Notes: generated by a model not told the origin, from the letters alone. A DNA stretch of 64,000 nucleotides from Chloroflexota bacterium (GCA_013112575.1 JABFGG010000019.1:1-64000); one strand, 5' to 3'; positions 46,894-56,420 are shown, counted from the stretch's first letter. Made by a program: numbers and translations.

Positions 46894-48321
46894 TTAGCTG
46901 GCTAATGAAACCCCGGCTCGCTCCATCATTTCGATACTAATTCGATTGTGTCTTTCTACAAGCGGTTTAAGTTCAAGCGGCAGAAATTGGCTATCTTTCA
47001 CAATCACTCGACCATTAATCACTGATAACCAGACCTGAGTCGGAGCGCAAGTTATCAGAGAAGCCACCGGATCGGACTGACCGCCCGCGTGTTCCAGGCC
47101 ATCGACACGGAAAGCTACTATATCGGCAGCCATGCCCGGAACCAATACGCCAATATCGTTCCGACGAAGCACTTGCGCCCCTCCAATTGTGGCCAATTCC
47201 AAGGCCTCGCGGGCTGTGAACCGGTTGGCACTAGACTCAAAACCGGGCCAGCCGACACGCTGCAACAACATCGCCTGTCTGGCTTCGCCTAATAGATGGT
47301 TGCCATCGTTGCTGGCCGACCCATCGACCCCTAAACCGACTCGGACATTTTTATCAACCATCTCGCGGATAGGGGCAATGCCCGAAGCTAAGATCATATT
47401 GCTGTTGGGACAATGACAAACACCTGAATTCGTTTTTGCCAGCCAATCGATATCTGCTTCGTTAGGGTGAACCATGTGGGCAAACCAGACATCCTCTCCG
47501 GCCCAATTGCACCATTCAGCGTACTCCACCGGGCGTTTACCGAAGGTCTCCAGGCAAAAGCGCTCTTCATCCTTGGTCTCTCCCAAATGGGTATGCAGGT
47601 TGACCAAAGGATGCTGCCGCGCAAGTTCAACCGACTCCCGCATTAAATCTGCCGTAACCTCAAAAAGTGCTGAAGGGGCCAGGCCGATGCGTAACATAGA
47701 TAAAGGCTCGGGGTCATGAAATGCTTCAATTAGCCGTATACAATCTTTGATAATATCTGGTTCGCTGTCACAAACGTGGTCAGGAGATAGTCCGCCCTGA
47801 CTTTCTCCAATGCTAATGCTGCCGCGGGTGGGATGGAAACGCACCCCAATTTCTTGAGCCGCTCGGATTTCATCATCCATTTTGCTGCCATTAGGGTACA
47901 TGTAAAGATGGTCGGCTACAGTAGTGCAGCCGCTTAGCACCAATTCGCTGATGCCAATTTGGGCACTGACATAAACGGCCTCAGGTGTCATTTCAGCCCA
48001 TATGGGATATAGGAACTTGAGCCAATCAAACAGCACTTTTCCTTCCCCGGTGCCAGTGGCACGCGTCAAGGTTTGATACAGGTGATGATGGCAATTGACC
48101 AGGCCCGGTAAAACAACACAGCCGCTGGCATCTATAACCTCATCAAAGCCGTCGCGTGCTATATCAGGACGAGTTTCAGCGATATAGCGATCAACATCTG
48201 CGCTGGCACCAACCCATTGAATTTGGTTGTTTTCGACAAGAACCGCACCATTCCTAATTTCCTCGCGGTTTTCGTTCATCGTTACAAGGACATTTGCATT
48301 TTTAATAAGTAGAGTGGACAT
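46894..48321 (-). CDS. 8-oxoguanine deaminase-like amidohydrolase
   Basis: 475 residues. The metal ligands are H78 and H80 in LPGLVNCHHHLYQTLTR, further ones in NLHTHLGET and FAHMVHP, and the aspartate in GVDGSASNDGNHLLGEARQA. LFDWLKFLYPIWAEMTPEAV, LSGCTTVADHLYMYPNG and GSISIGESQGGLSPD are the stretches I recall from 8-oxoguanine deaminase, which turns 8-oxoguanine into urate. Guanine or triazine deaminases are the alternatives. It follows the Rieske gene in the same direction. Confidence 0.85.
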   Translation of the reverse strand: MSTLLIKNANVLVTMNENREEIRNGAVLVENNQIQWVGASADVDRYIAETRPDIARDGFDEVIDASGCVVLPGLVNCHHHLYQTLTRATGTGEGKVLFDWLKFLYPIWAEMTPEAVYVSAQIGISELVLSGCTTVADHLYMYPNGSKMDDEIRAAQEIGVRFHPTRGSISIGESQGGLSPDHVCDSEPDIIKDCIRLIEAFHDPEPLSMLRIGLAPSALFEVTADLMRESVELARQHPLVNLHTHLGETKDEERFCLETFGKRPVEYAEWCNWAGEDVWFAHMVHPNEADIDWLAKTNSGVCHCPNSNMILASGIAPIREMVDKNVRVGLGVDGSASNDGNHLLGEARQAMLLQRVGWPGFESSANRFTAREALELATIGGAQVLRRNDIGVLVPGMAADIVAFRVDGLEHAGGQSDPVASLITCAPTQVWLSVINGRVIVKDSQFLPLELKPLVERHNRISIEMMERAGVSLAS

Positions 48322-48378
48322 TGGTTTTTTCCGTCAAGATTAGGTCAGTTTGTTTTCTTTGATCGATCACGCTCAAAA

Positions 48379-49350
48379 TCAGGCAGCGCCGAATGTAAGC
48401 CCTAACTCGTTCAACCACTTTCGGTAAGCGATGGCTGTTCGGTCACTACGCAAATGCAGTTCAGCTTGCAAGTCCAAAGGGAGCAGTTCTGGCCGCTGCG
48501 ATTCCACAATAGGCACATCCTGGGCAAAAATTTCATCCTGGTATGCTATGAGTTCATCTTCAGGAATATCGTGCCCATAGTTCTGAGCCATCCATATCCA
48601 GGCTGTGCTTTCCAAAATATCGTGAGGCGTTATTGTTAGAAAGATGGAGAAGCGAGGACCGTCAGACTCTTTGGTTAAACAAGCGGTTAGAGGACGATAG
48701 GCTCGATAGGTATAGGCCACAGTTTCACCCTCGCCGGTGCCAAAGGGGTCCGGCTGATAGACACGCACCCCTTTGGATGTAACTCCATCCGGCCCAATTT
48801 CTGCCTCGTAATCTTCAATTTCTGGTTGTCCTCGATCTCCCAAAATCCCTTCGTGAACAAAAGGGAAATGGGCAATATCAAGAAAGTTTTCGATAATGCG
48901 CGGACCATTGGCCTTTAGCTTGTAGGGGCCGCAGGGGATTTTGCGGAATTCTGTGTCATCCCATTCCGGGAGTGGGGGGACATCATGTTCAGGCTCACCC
49001 AGAGAAACCCACAGCAAGTTGTACTGCTCTCTGACTTGATATGATTTCACATGGGCTTTTTCGGAGGGAGTCTGTTCCGGATGGGCTGGCATCTTAATAC
49101 ATTGCCCTTTTGTGTTGTATGTCCAGCCGTGATAAGGACACTCTAATTTATCCCCTCCCACCACCTTGCCCAGTGAAAGACGTACTCCTCGATGAACACA
49201 TAAATCCTGCCAGGCTAAAACCTGGCTATTGACGCGCCACAAAACGAGATCCTGCCCCAGCAATCGAACCGCCTGTATGTCTCCTTCCTTCAAGTCTTCA
49301 GACTGCCCAACCACGAGCCAATCGTCAGTCAGAACAGGATCATCTATCAT
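48379..49350 (-). CDS. Rieske non-heme iron oxygenase, catalytic subunit
   Basis: 323 residues. The Rieske centre is C51-V-H53 and C71-P-Y-H74. The mononuclear iron site is N155-F-L-D158-I-A-H161-x4-H166. Architecture and length fit small alpha-only oxygenases such as N- and O-demethylases and the Klebsiella purine oxygenase HpxD. No ferredoxin or reductase gene is adjacent, so electrons must come from elsewhere. The position between a nucleoside-type importer and an 8-oxoguanine-deaminase-like gene favours a purine or methylpurine substrate. Confidence 0.87.
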   Translation of the reverse strand: MIDDPVLTDDWLVVGQSEDLKEGDIQAVRLLGQDLVLWRVNSQVLAWQDLCVHRGVRLSLGKVVGGDKLECPYHGWTYNTKGQCIKMPAHPEQTPSEKAHVKSYQVREQYNLLWVSLGEPEHDVPPLPEWDDTEFRKIPCGPYKLKANGPRIIENFLDIAHFPFVHEGILGDRGQPEIEDYEAEIGPDGVTSKGVRVYQPDPFGTGEGETVAYTYRAYRPLTACLTKESDGPRFSIFLTITPHDILESTAWIWMAQNYGHDIPEDELIAYQDEIFAQDVPIVESQRPELLPLDLQAELHLRSDRTAIAYRKWLNELGLTFGAA

Positions 49351-49392
49351 TTTTTATCTCCGATACTTTTTGCATTTCTATATGCTTTTCTG

Positions 49393-50385
49393 TTAATGGC
49401 TATCCTGGGTATAAGGGATGCCTAGAGCTGCAGGTGCATCCCTACGACCTCTGCGGTAAAGGAGAGCTATCAGCGTGAGCAGATAAGGCAACATCAATAA
49501 AAATTCGTAGGGTAGTGTCCCAACCCCCCGTTCCACCTGGCTTAGAGCCTGGATACGAAATTGCAAGGCATCGGCCAGGCCAAATAACAGCGCGCCAACC
49601 AGGGCCAGCCCTGGTCGCCAACGGGCAAAAATAACCAGGGCTACCGCAATCCAACCCCTACCAGCGGTGATGCCCTCTCGGAACAATCCCAATTGCACCA
49701 CGGTCAGAGTTGCTCCCCCCAATCCGGCCAGTCCAGCTCCGATCAGGGTGGCAGCGTAGCGCCCCAGGTTTACATTAATCCCGGAGGTTTCGGTTGCAGC
49801 TGGATGTTCTCCGATGGAGCGAATATTTAGACCCCAGGTAGTGTGAAAGAGAAAAAACCAGGTCAGGAAAACCAAAAATACGGTCAAGTAAACTGTTGGA
49901 TCATAACGAAAAAGAAGTTCACCTAAGACCGGGATATCGCTTAATAATGGGATGGAAATCTGCTCTAATCCGGTTACCCGCGCCGTGAGCGAGCTAAATT
50001 GCAGGCGGTAAAAATAATCTGCCAGGCCGTGACCAAAAAGAACCAGCGTCACCCCTGCAATTACCTGGTCCACATGCAAGGTGATGCTCAGCACGGCCAT
50101 CAGCAAGCCCATAGCCATACCAGCCAGCATTCCAGCACCCAGACCAAGCCAGGCGCTCCAGGAGCCTGCAAGTCCAGCCAGCGGACCAGTTTCGAGATAA
50201 TAGGCCGTCATAAAACCGCCTGCTGCGCCTACTATCATTATTCCTTCAAGACCCAGGTTCAATATCCCGGAGCGCTCAGTGATGATCTCCCCCAATACAG
50301 CCAGTAAAACCGGCACGGCCAAACGGATTCCCGCTGTTACCAGGGCAATGACAAATCCCCATTGTAGAACTTGAGACCAGTCCAT
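49393..50385 (-). CDS. Nucleoside-type ABC transporter permease (NupQ/YufQ-like)
   Basis: 330 residues with about nine helices. LGEIITERSGILNLGLEGIMIVGAAGGF is the hallmark of BMP-associated permeases, and the EHPAATETSGINV loop fits too. It shares one base with the upstream permease gene (TAATG). It forms the channel with the next protein. Confidence 0.92.
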   Translation of the reverse strand: MDWSQVLQWGFVIALVTAGIRLAVPVLLAVLGEIITERSGILNLGLEGIMIVGAAGGFMTAYYLETGPLAGLAGSWSAWLGLGAGMLAGMAMGLLMAVLSITLHVDQVIAGVTLVLFGHGLADYFYRLQFSSLTARVTGLEQISIPLLSDIPVLGELLFRYDPTVYLTVFLVFLTWFFLFHTTWGLNIRSIGEHPAATETSGINVNLGRYAATLIGAGLAGLGGATLTVVQLGLFREGITAGRGWIAVALVIFARWRPGLALVGALLFGLADALQFRIQALSQVERGVGTLPYEFLLMLPYLLTLIALLYRRGRRDAPAALGIPYTQDSH

Positions 50386-51452
50386 TATTTTTGTCTCCTT
50401 CGAGCAAGCGCATCCACAGCTAAAACCGAGAGAACAATGACTGCTTGTATGGCATCGGCTAATGAATTTGGCAAACCCGAAACAACGTGCATAGATTCAG
50501 AGCCGATGATGAGGGCAGCAAATAAGATCGATGCAATGGCTACCCCTAGGGGATGCATACGCCCAAGTAAAGCCACCAGTATCCCGGCGAAACCAAACCC
50601 TCCCGAAATATCGCCCTTCAGACGTGTTAGTTGAGTACTGACTTCAATAATCCCGGCCAGGCCAATCAACCCACCACTAAAAGCCATCACAAAGAGAATG
50701 GATTTTTCTACGCTGACCCCGGCATAGCGGGCCACGCTGGATCGTGAGCCAACCATGCGCAAACGAAATCCCAGCGGTGTGGCCCATAACAAGCCGTATA
50801 CGACAGCCACAAGGATCACTGCCAAAATTACCCCCGCATGAATGCGGCTATCAAATAACAAGGGCAACCGAGCTTCCGGCACAAACTGGGCGCTTTGAGG
50901 CAAGTAGCCTCCAGGCTCTTGTAGTGGCCCGCGTGCCATATATTGCACAAGCAGAATTGCGATGTAATTGAACATCAACGTGGATATGATCTCACTTACA
51001 CCCCATTTGATCTTCATGACGCCGGCCAGCATGGCCCATAGCATGCCTCCAACAACACCACCCAGCAGCATGATTGATAGCAGAAGAGGACGAGGCCAAT
51101 CTGGAAAGTTGAGTGCAATCACAGCACCAATTAATGCACCAACAAAAAATTGACCTTCGCCACCAATATTCCAAACTCGCGCTCGAAAGGCAACTGTTAG
51201 ACCCAGCCCTACTAATAAAAGCGGAGCAGCTTTAAGAACGGTTTCCGTTATTTGACGACTACCGCCAAAAGCGCCCCGCAGCATGGCAGTGTAAGCCTCT
51301 TGAACATTTGCGCCAGCCATCAGGATCAATAGAGCGCCAATCACAAAACCGATCACCGCCCCAATCACCGGCGGTCCTAAGGCACGCCACAGGGCACGGT
51401 TGCGAGATTCGGTTTGACCGGTATTGATGGCTTCAGTTTGTTCCTGCGTCAC
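50385..51452 (-). CDS. Nucleoside-type ABC transporter permease (NupP/YufP-like)
   Basis: 355 residues with about nine to ten helices. GLGLTVAFRARVWNIGGEGQFFVGALIG and the later FAGILVALLGRMHPLGV are typical. It overlaps the ATPase gene by ATGA. The N-terminal 20 residues are hydrophilic. Confidence 0.92.
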   Translation of the reverse strand: MTQEQTEAINTGQTESRNRALWRALGPPVIGAVIGFVIGALLILMAGANVQEAYTAMLRGAFGGSRQITETVLKAAPLLLVGLGLTVAFRARVWNIGGEGQFFVGALIGAVIALNFPDWPRPLLLSIMLLGGVVGGMLWAMLAGVMKIKWGVSEIISTLMFNYIAILLVQYMARGPLQEPGGYLPQSAQFVPEARLPLLFDSRIHAGVILAVILVAVVYGLLWATPLGFRLRMVGSRSSVARYAGVSVEKSILFVMAFSGGLIGLAGIIEVSTQLTRLKGDISGGFGFAGILVALLGRMHPLGVAIASILFAALIIGSESMHVVSGLPNSLADAIQAVIVLSVLAVDALARRRQK

Positions 51453-53014
51453 AGTGTTCCTCTGGTTTGACCATTCGTGGGTTTCGATCCGGTCATCATC
51501 AAGCCGATATCATCTATATCGGCATCGGCTGCATCCACAATCCCCATGATCTCGCCCTCATACATAACGGCAATTCGGTCACTTAGGGCCAATATCTCGT
51601 CCAGTTCTGTTGAGATCAGCAAGATTGCCAACCCCGCGTCGCGTTGTTCAACTAATTGGCTGTGCACGTATTCAATTGCGCTGACATCCAGACCGCGAGT
51701 TGGCTGTGCGGCGATCAAGACTTGAGGCTTACGATCTAGCTCTCGAGCCAGGATCATTTTTTGAGCATTCCCGCCTGAAAGTGACGCTGCAGGAGTATTA
51801 ACTGTTGCTCCGCGCACATTGAACGCATTTATCAGCCCCTGAGCTTGTTGATGGATGGCTTTCCAATCCAGCACACCTCTTTGGGTGAAAGGAGATTCGC
51901 CAATGCGCTGCAAGAACATGTTTTCGGCTACACTAAAATCGGGCAGAAGCCCCATTTTGTAGCGATCAGAGGGGACATGTGCCAACCCAAAGCGGCCCAC
52001 ATCACGCGGTGTTGAGCGGGTGGTATCGTGATCACAGATAGTTATTTGACCAGACTTAACTTTTCTCAGCCCGGCAATTGTTTCTTCTAACTCGCTTTGT
52101 CCATTACCAGCCACACCGGCAATCCCCAGAATTTCGCCTGCCCGCACTTCAATGTTCAACCCACGCAAGGCTGGCAAGCCCCGGTCACTGTCGACCCAAA
52201 CGTCAGTTAGCTGCAGGCGTGCCTCTTTGGGTTGGGCCGGCTCTTTGGCTACTTTCAAGATCACGTCCCTACCCACCATCATTCTCGCCAGGTCAGCTTT
52301 GTTCACGTCGGACGCCGGTGTCACACCAACAACCTCACCGTCGCGGAGCACGGTAATGCGTTCGCTGACCTTCAGCACTTCATCAAGTTTATGGGATATG
52401 AAGACAATGGATTTCCCCTCTTCGGTCAGCCGGTGGAGAATTGGTAGCAGATCAGCCACCTCTTGAGGTGTCAAAACCGCCGTTGGCTCATCCAAAATTA
52501 GTATCTCGGCCCCACGATAAAGTGTTTTGAGAATTTCAACACGTTGCTGCTGCCCCACAGATAGCTTGCCGACCTCTACCTCAGGATCAACAATTAACCC
52601 ATATTGCTCTGATAACGTGCGTATACGCTGATGAATCAATTTCGGGTCATCCATCAGTGGCTTGCGCGAAGAGGGTTGGCCCAGAATGATATTGTCAGCC
52701 ACACTGAAAGGGTTGACTAACATAAAATGCTGATGGACCATTCCCATACCCTGGGCAATTGCATCTCGGGCAGATGTAAATGAGACTGGCTTTCCGCGCA
52801 AGCGTATCTCCCCTTCATCCGCAGCGTGTAATCCGTAAAGGATTTTCATCAAGGTGGTTTTTCCAGCCCCATTCTCGCCAAGGATGGTATGGATTTCGCC
52901 AGGTTGTAGATCAAAATCAACTCGCGCATTCGCCACAACGCCGGGAAAACGCTTGACAATGCCCCGCATTTGAACGACTGGTTCATTTGTTTTCGTCAAC
53001 ACAGCCTGCCTCAT
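51449..53014 (-). CDS. Nucleoside-type ABC transporter ATPase, two nucleotide-binding domains (NupO-like)
   Basis: 521 residues. Two ABC domains: Walker A GENGAGKTT near residue 47, the signature LSVGQQQRVEI, and LILDEPTAVLTPQE. The second half has a degenerate Walker A (GVAGNGQSELEE) and LSGGNAQKMILARELD, as in RbsA/NupO-type proteins. It powers the importer formed by the two permeases. Confidence 0.94.
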   Translation of the reverse strand: MRQAVLTKTNEPVVQMRGIVKRFPGVVANARVDFDLQPGEIHTILGENGAGKTTLMKILYGLHAADEGEIRLRGKPVSFTSARDAIAQGMGMVHQHFMLVNPFSVADNIILGQPSSRKPLMDDPKLIHQRIRTLSEQYGLIVDPEVEVGKLSVGQQQRVEILKTLYRGAEILILDEPTAVLTPQEVADLLPILHRLTEEGKSIVFISHKLDEVLKVSERITVLRDGEVVGVTPASDVNKADLARMMVGRDVILKVAKEPAQPKEARLQLTDVWVDSDRGLPALRGLNIEVRAGEILGIAGVAGNGQSELEETIAGLRKVKSGQITICDHDTTRSTPRDVGRFGLAHVPSDRYKMGLLPDFSVAENMFLQRIGESPFTQRGVLDWKAIHQQAQGLINAFNVRGATVNTPAASLSGGNAQKMILARELDRKPQVLIAAQPTRGLDVSAIEYVHSQLVEQRDAGLAILLISTELDEILALSDRIAVMYEGEIMGIVDAADADIDDIGLMMTGSKPTNGQTRGTL

Positions 53015-53040
53015 AAGGGTAACAACTGTGAAACAATCAT

Positions 53041-53075
53041 CCCTTGGCTCCCACGATTTAGGTGGGAGCCAAGGG
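53041..53075 (-). terminator. Strong intercistronic hairpin between the binding-protein and ATPase genes
   Basis: CCCTTGGCTCCCAC at 53041-53054 and GTGGGAGCCAAGGG at 53062-53075 are a perfect 14-bp inverted repeat with a 7-nt loop. On the minus strand the trailing sequence is only moderately T-rich (ATGATTGTTT). It probably ends some transcripts, or protects the binding-protein mRNA, so that more binding protein than transporter is made. Confidence 0.75.
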
Positions 53076-53099
53076 TAGCAAAACTACAAAAAGGTGCTG

Positions 53100-54098
53100 C
53101 TATTCAGGGATAAATGGAACTTCCAGCGCACCACTGGCGATGTCCTGCATAGCAGTTTCGACCGCTTCAATGGCTTCAGCCGGAATACTGTCTTTCAGGG
53201 CCTCGTTGTAGCCAACCTGCATGGCTCCTTCCGCAATACCATAACGATAGAAGGTGTCAGCAAACGAATCACCTTGGGCGTCAGCCAGCATTTGAGCGAA
53301 TAAAGGCTCAAGGTTCCAAACCAGATTGGCTAAAACAACATCAGGACCATTCTCGGTCATGTCACCAACGTAGCCAGTGGCATAACCGCCAACCTCTTTA
53401 GCAGCCTCGATGGCGCCCAGGGCCGGGCCTTCACCGCACTCGATCCAGAAGTCAACCCCGGCATCGGCCTGAGCCAATGCCGCTTCTTTGGCTTTAGCAA
53501 TGTCTGCCCAATCACCAACAGATGTCAGGATCAAAGTAGCATCAGGATTCACGCTTTGTGCTCCGGCCAGGAATGCCTCACCCATGGCATGGCACACCGG
53601 AATGTCGAAACCGTAGAGAGCACCCAATACGCCGCTCTCGCTCATATGACCAGCCAGGACTCCAATCGGATAGGCGGCTTCGTAAAAGGGCTGATCATAA
53701 TCAGCGACATTGGCAGAAGTATTATTGATGCCCCCCGCCCAGGCAAAGTTCGTATCTGCCGCTTCTGAAGCTACCTGGAAGGTAGCATCTTGATAGATGA
53801 AGGAGTGGGCAACAACAACTTCAAATCCCTGGTCCACATACTCTCGCATTACACGAGCTACATCAGTATCCGATATGTTTTCAGAGAAGGCCGTCTTTAC
53901 TCCCTCCGCCTCCAATGCCTGCAAAGCATTGTAAGCGGCCTCGTTCCACGAGTTGTCATCCCATGGACCTGTCATCACAACAGCTACGCTTCCTGCACTC
54001 GCTTCCTCTACGGGAGCAGAAGCATCCCCACCACATGCTCCAAGTAAAACCATGCTCAAAACAATCAGCAAGAAAAGTAGGTATTTCTGAGGTTTCAT
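53100..54098 (-). CDS. BMP-family substrate-binding lipoprotein
   Basis: 332 residues. Signal peptide with lipobox LLGAC, C22 lipidated. PWDDNSWNEAAYNALQALE, the hinge region and GPALGAIEAAKEVGGYATGYVGDM fit the PnrA/BmpA purine-nucleoside-binding family. This gives the importer its specificity. Only AAAGG precedes the start. A hairpin follows the gene. Confidence 0.93.
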   Translation of the reverse strand: MKPQKYLLFLLIVLSMVLLGACGGDASAPVEEASAGSVAVVMTGPWDDNSWNEAAYNALQALEAEGVKTAFSENISDTDVARVMREYVDQGFEVVVAHSFIYQDATFQVASEAADTNFAWAGGINNTSANVADYDQPFYEAAYPIGVLAGHMSESGVLGALYGFDIPVCHAMGEAFLAGAQSVNPDATLILTSVGDWADIAKAKEAALAQADAGVDFWIECGEGPALGAIEAAKEVGGYATGYVGDMTENGPDVVLANLVWNLEPLFAQMLADAQGDSFADTFYRYGIAEGAMQVGYNEALKDSIPAEAIEAVETAMQDIASGALEVPFIPE

Positions 54099-54270
54099 TT
54101 TTTTCGCCTTTACAAAAAGAGACTAAGTGATTTATGAGAATGTTTGTATTGAGACTTATTCCTAAATACAGACACGTTATTCCGGCTACATATCAATTTG
54201 AATGCATTGTGCCTCCCTTTTCTACGGCTATCAAGCTTCTCAAACACAATCACTTTATCGCCTTTGCGTA
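54099..54270 (-). other. Intergenic region upstream of the binding-protein gene
   Basis: 172 bp between the corrinoid-protein gene and the binding-protein gene, both on the minus strand. No terminator stem and no promoter with two good boxes was found. The two blocks may be cotranscribed. Confidence 0.35.
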
Positions 54271-54930
54271 TCAGTTTGATGGAGCATCCATAAGCTGCTT
54301 GCACAACTCTACAGCACCGGCAGCATCTTCAGAATACCCAATACCAATTTCTGTGGCCCAATCACCCGTTACAGAACCACCACCAGCAATAAGCTGATAA
54401 CTTTCTCGTATCCCTAACTCTTCAAATAGGTTAACCGTGTTTTGAATGGCAGGTCGGGTGGTAGTCATCAATGATGACATACCGATGATGTCTGCGTTAT
54501 TTTCTTTGGCTGCATCGGTAAAAGCGCTGGGCGCAACACGTCGCCCGAGGTCAACGACATTGAAGCCGTGGGCACGTAACATTGTCACAACAATGTTCTT
54601 GCCGATGTCGTGCACATCACCTTCGACTGTCCCCACAACAACGGTGCCCAGAGGCTCGCTAGCCTGTCCCGAAGCGACAATGGCGTCCTCCAGAAGTTTG
54701 CTGGCTTTTTCGGCGGCTTCGCCAGCCATCATCAATTCGGGCAGAAAGTATTCACCGGTTTGAAACCGGTTGCCTACTTCAGTCAGGGCTGGAACCATAA
54801 CCTCGTTAATTATTCCCAAAGGATCTACGCCTGCCTCCAGGGCCTCTGTCGTTATGGCTTCCGCGACTTCGACATCGCCCTCAATAAAGGCTTCAGTTAA
54901 ACGTTGATGGACAGATTCAGGTACGCTCAT
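54271..54930 (-). CDS. Cobalamin-binding methyltransferase corrinoid protein (MtmC/MttC-like)
   Basis: 219 residues from ATG 54930, with AAGGAG 9 nt upstream (an in-frame TTG at 54936 is too close). The N-terminal helical cap (about 1-90) is followed by the B12-binding domain with D105-V-H107-D108-I-G110, whose His is the lower cobalt ligand, then MSSLMTTT and AGGGSV. It carries the methyl group from the MtmB-type methyltransferase encoded 26 bp upstream. Confidence 0.94.
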   Translation of the reverse strand: MSVPESVHQRLTEAFIEGDVEVAEAITTEALEAGVDPLGIINEVMVPALTEVGNRFQTGEYFLPELMMAGEAAEKASKLLEDAIVASGQASEPLGTVVVGTVEGDVHDIGKNIVVTMLRAHGFNVVDLGRRVAPSAFTDAAKENNADIIGMSSLMTTTRPAIQNTVNLFEELGIRESYQLIAGGGSVTGDWATEIGIGYSEDAAGAVELCKQLMDAPSN

Positions 54931-54956
54931 GATCAATATCTCCTTTATTTCCTTTT

Positions 54957-56348
54957 CTATGCTTTTGGCCGGGGAGCATATTCAAATTTGAGGCCAAGCT
55001 TACTCATGTCTTCCTTTACGGAGTAGTACATATCCAACCACTCCGCTGTGGGCTGAACAGTATCCACATCATAAACTTCATTGAACGGACGACCTCGGTT
55101 GGGCTCGGATAAGGTGTCTTCATAGAACTTCATGATCTTGGGGATTAATTTCGAAGCCTCCTGGCGAGTCAGGCTTAAGGATGCCCGGGAAACCTCGGCT
55201 ATGAAGCGAGTTTCCAACCCGCTGAAGTGGTCACGGTTAAACCCACCAGTAGTGCCGGCCCCTTGCATATTGAAGCCGCATACTGTGCCCACCACTGCGC
55301 CAGCCGCGCACTCGTAGAGTAGCTCTTTGGTGCCTGCGCCGGAAACCACGTAAATATCATTCAGCAAAATGATCGGTGTGTTGCGGGACAATGCTTGTCC
55401 AACCATCGCCTGGATCCAAATGCCCAAGGGATCGGTATTGTTTACGTAAGTCAGGTGAGTCAGGGAGAACATATGATAATCAGCATCGTATAGGACCACG
55501 CCCAATAGGTGATCGGCTACCGATACAACAGCCGTCCCTTCGGCTCTACCACCAAGCCCGCCAATCAATGGGGTCATGAGGTCAACCGTGATACCGCCTA
55601 CGTTATAAAGGTGAGCCACACGCGACAGCTGATCGTAGTCAGTTTTAAGCTCAACCATTTGTGAAACCAAAATGCCATCGCAGGAGCGTAAGCCTGCATC
55701 GGGATCAAAGGCGGCCATTTTGCCAGAACAGGTCAACGGAACGGCAACATCGTTGATGTGCATTCCGGGCCGTCCGGCCATACGAACGGCTTCACGAGCT
55801 ACACTGGCATCTCGTCGAGCGCCTAACAGTTCCAACGGCGTACCCGGGATAATCCCCTCGCCCATGTATGTCGCAACCGAACCAGCCCCCAGACAATCTA
55901 CTAGCGGTTCCTGAGCGTAAGAAAGCAAAATCTGCGGGTGGAATTCTTCTGATGCTGGAAGGCCCGTTGGCCCGGAGTGCACAATGGGCCGAACAGGATC
56001 TTCGACGCCACGGTGACGCATCACAACGGCATCTTTACCCATTCCCAAGATCACCTCAGAAGGAGCCTGGGCAACAATGTCAACCACTTCATCATGGGTA
56101 AATAGGATTTGACGTTCGGTGGATTGGCAGTAAGCACCAAATTCTACAAACAGTTGCAATCCCGCTTGATAGACCCTGTCAGCCATATCGTCGTCGGCCG
56201 GAACAAGGTCGTTAGCGTCGTACTTGATGTCGTATTCTTTGACCAGCTCTTTAATTCGTTTAATGAGTTTAAGCTCGAAGTCCTTTTCCTTTATGAAGGG
56301 GCCGCTTTGCGCCCGTTTCATGATTTCAACCAACCAATTGCTTTGCAT
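54957..56348 (-). CDS. MtmB-family (monomethylamine-type) corrinoid methyltransferase lacking pyrrolysine
   Basis: 463 residues, close to the 458 of archaeal MtmB. Collinear blocks include VPADDDMADRVYQAGLQLF, LGMGKDAVV, PIVHSGPTG, RMAGRPGM, SQMVELKTD and the C-terminal FNEVYDVDTVQPTAEWLDMY. By my hand alignment the pyrrolysine position falls at P216 (FDPDAG), within a residue or two. There is no in-frame TAG. It is therefore a non-Pyl homologue, and its substrate is probably not monomethylamine. It should methylate the corrinoid protein encoded next to it. Confidence 0.88.
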   Translation of the reverse strand: MQSNWLVEIMKRAQSGPFIKEKDFELKLIKRIKELVKEYDIKYDANDLVPADDDMADRVYQAGLQLFVEFGAYCQSTERQILFTHDEVVDIVAQAPSEVILGMGKDAVVMRHRGVEDPVRPIVHSGPTGLPASEEFHPQILLSYAQEPLVDCLGAGSVATYMGEGIIPGTPLELLGARRDASVAREAVRMAGRPGMHINDVAVPLTCSGKMAAFDPDAGLRSCDGILVSQMVELKTDYDQLSRVAHLYNVGGITVDLMTPLIGGLGGRAEGTAVVSVADHLLGVVLYDADYHMFSLTHLTYVNNTDPLGIWIQAMVGQALSRNTPIILLNDIYVVSGAGTKELLYECAAGAVVGTVCGFNMQGAGTTGGFNRDHFSGLETRFIAEVSRASLSLTRQEASKLIPKIMKFYEDTLSEPNRGRPFNEVYDVDTVQPTAEWLDMYYSVKEDMSKLGLKFEYAPRPKA

Positions 56349-56420
56349 AGTTTTCTCCTTGTTTCAATGTATAGAGCAGGTACCCAACGGATGACCCTTA
56401 CCACTTACTTATCCGGATTT

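Noticed and set aside
54957-56348. Calling the methyltransferase MttB (trimethylamine type)
   Set aside because: The collinear blocks, length and C-terminal segment fit MtmB better. MttB signature stretches were not seen.
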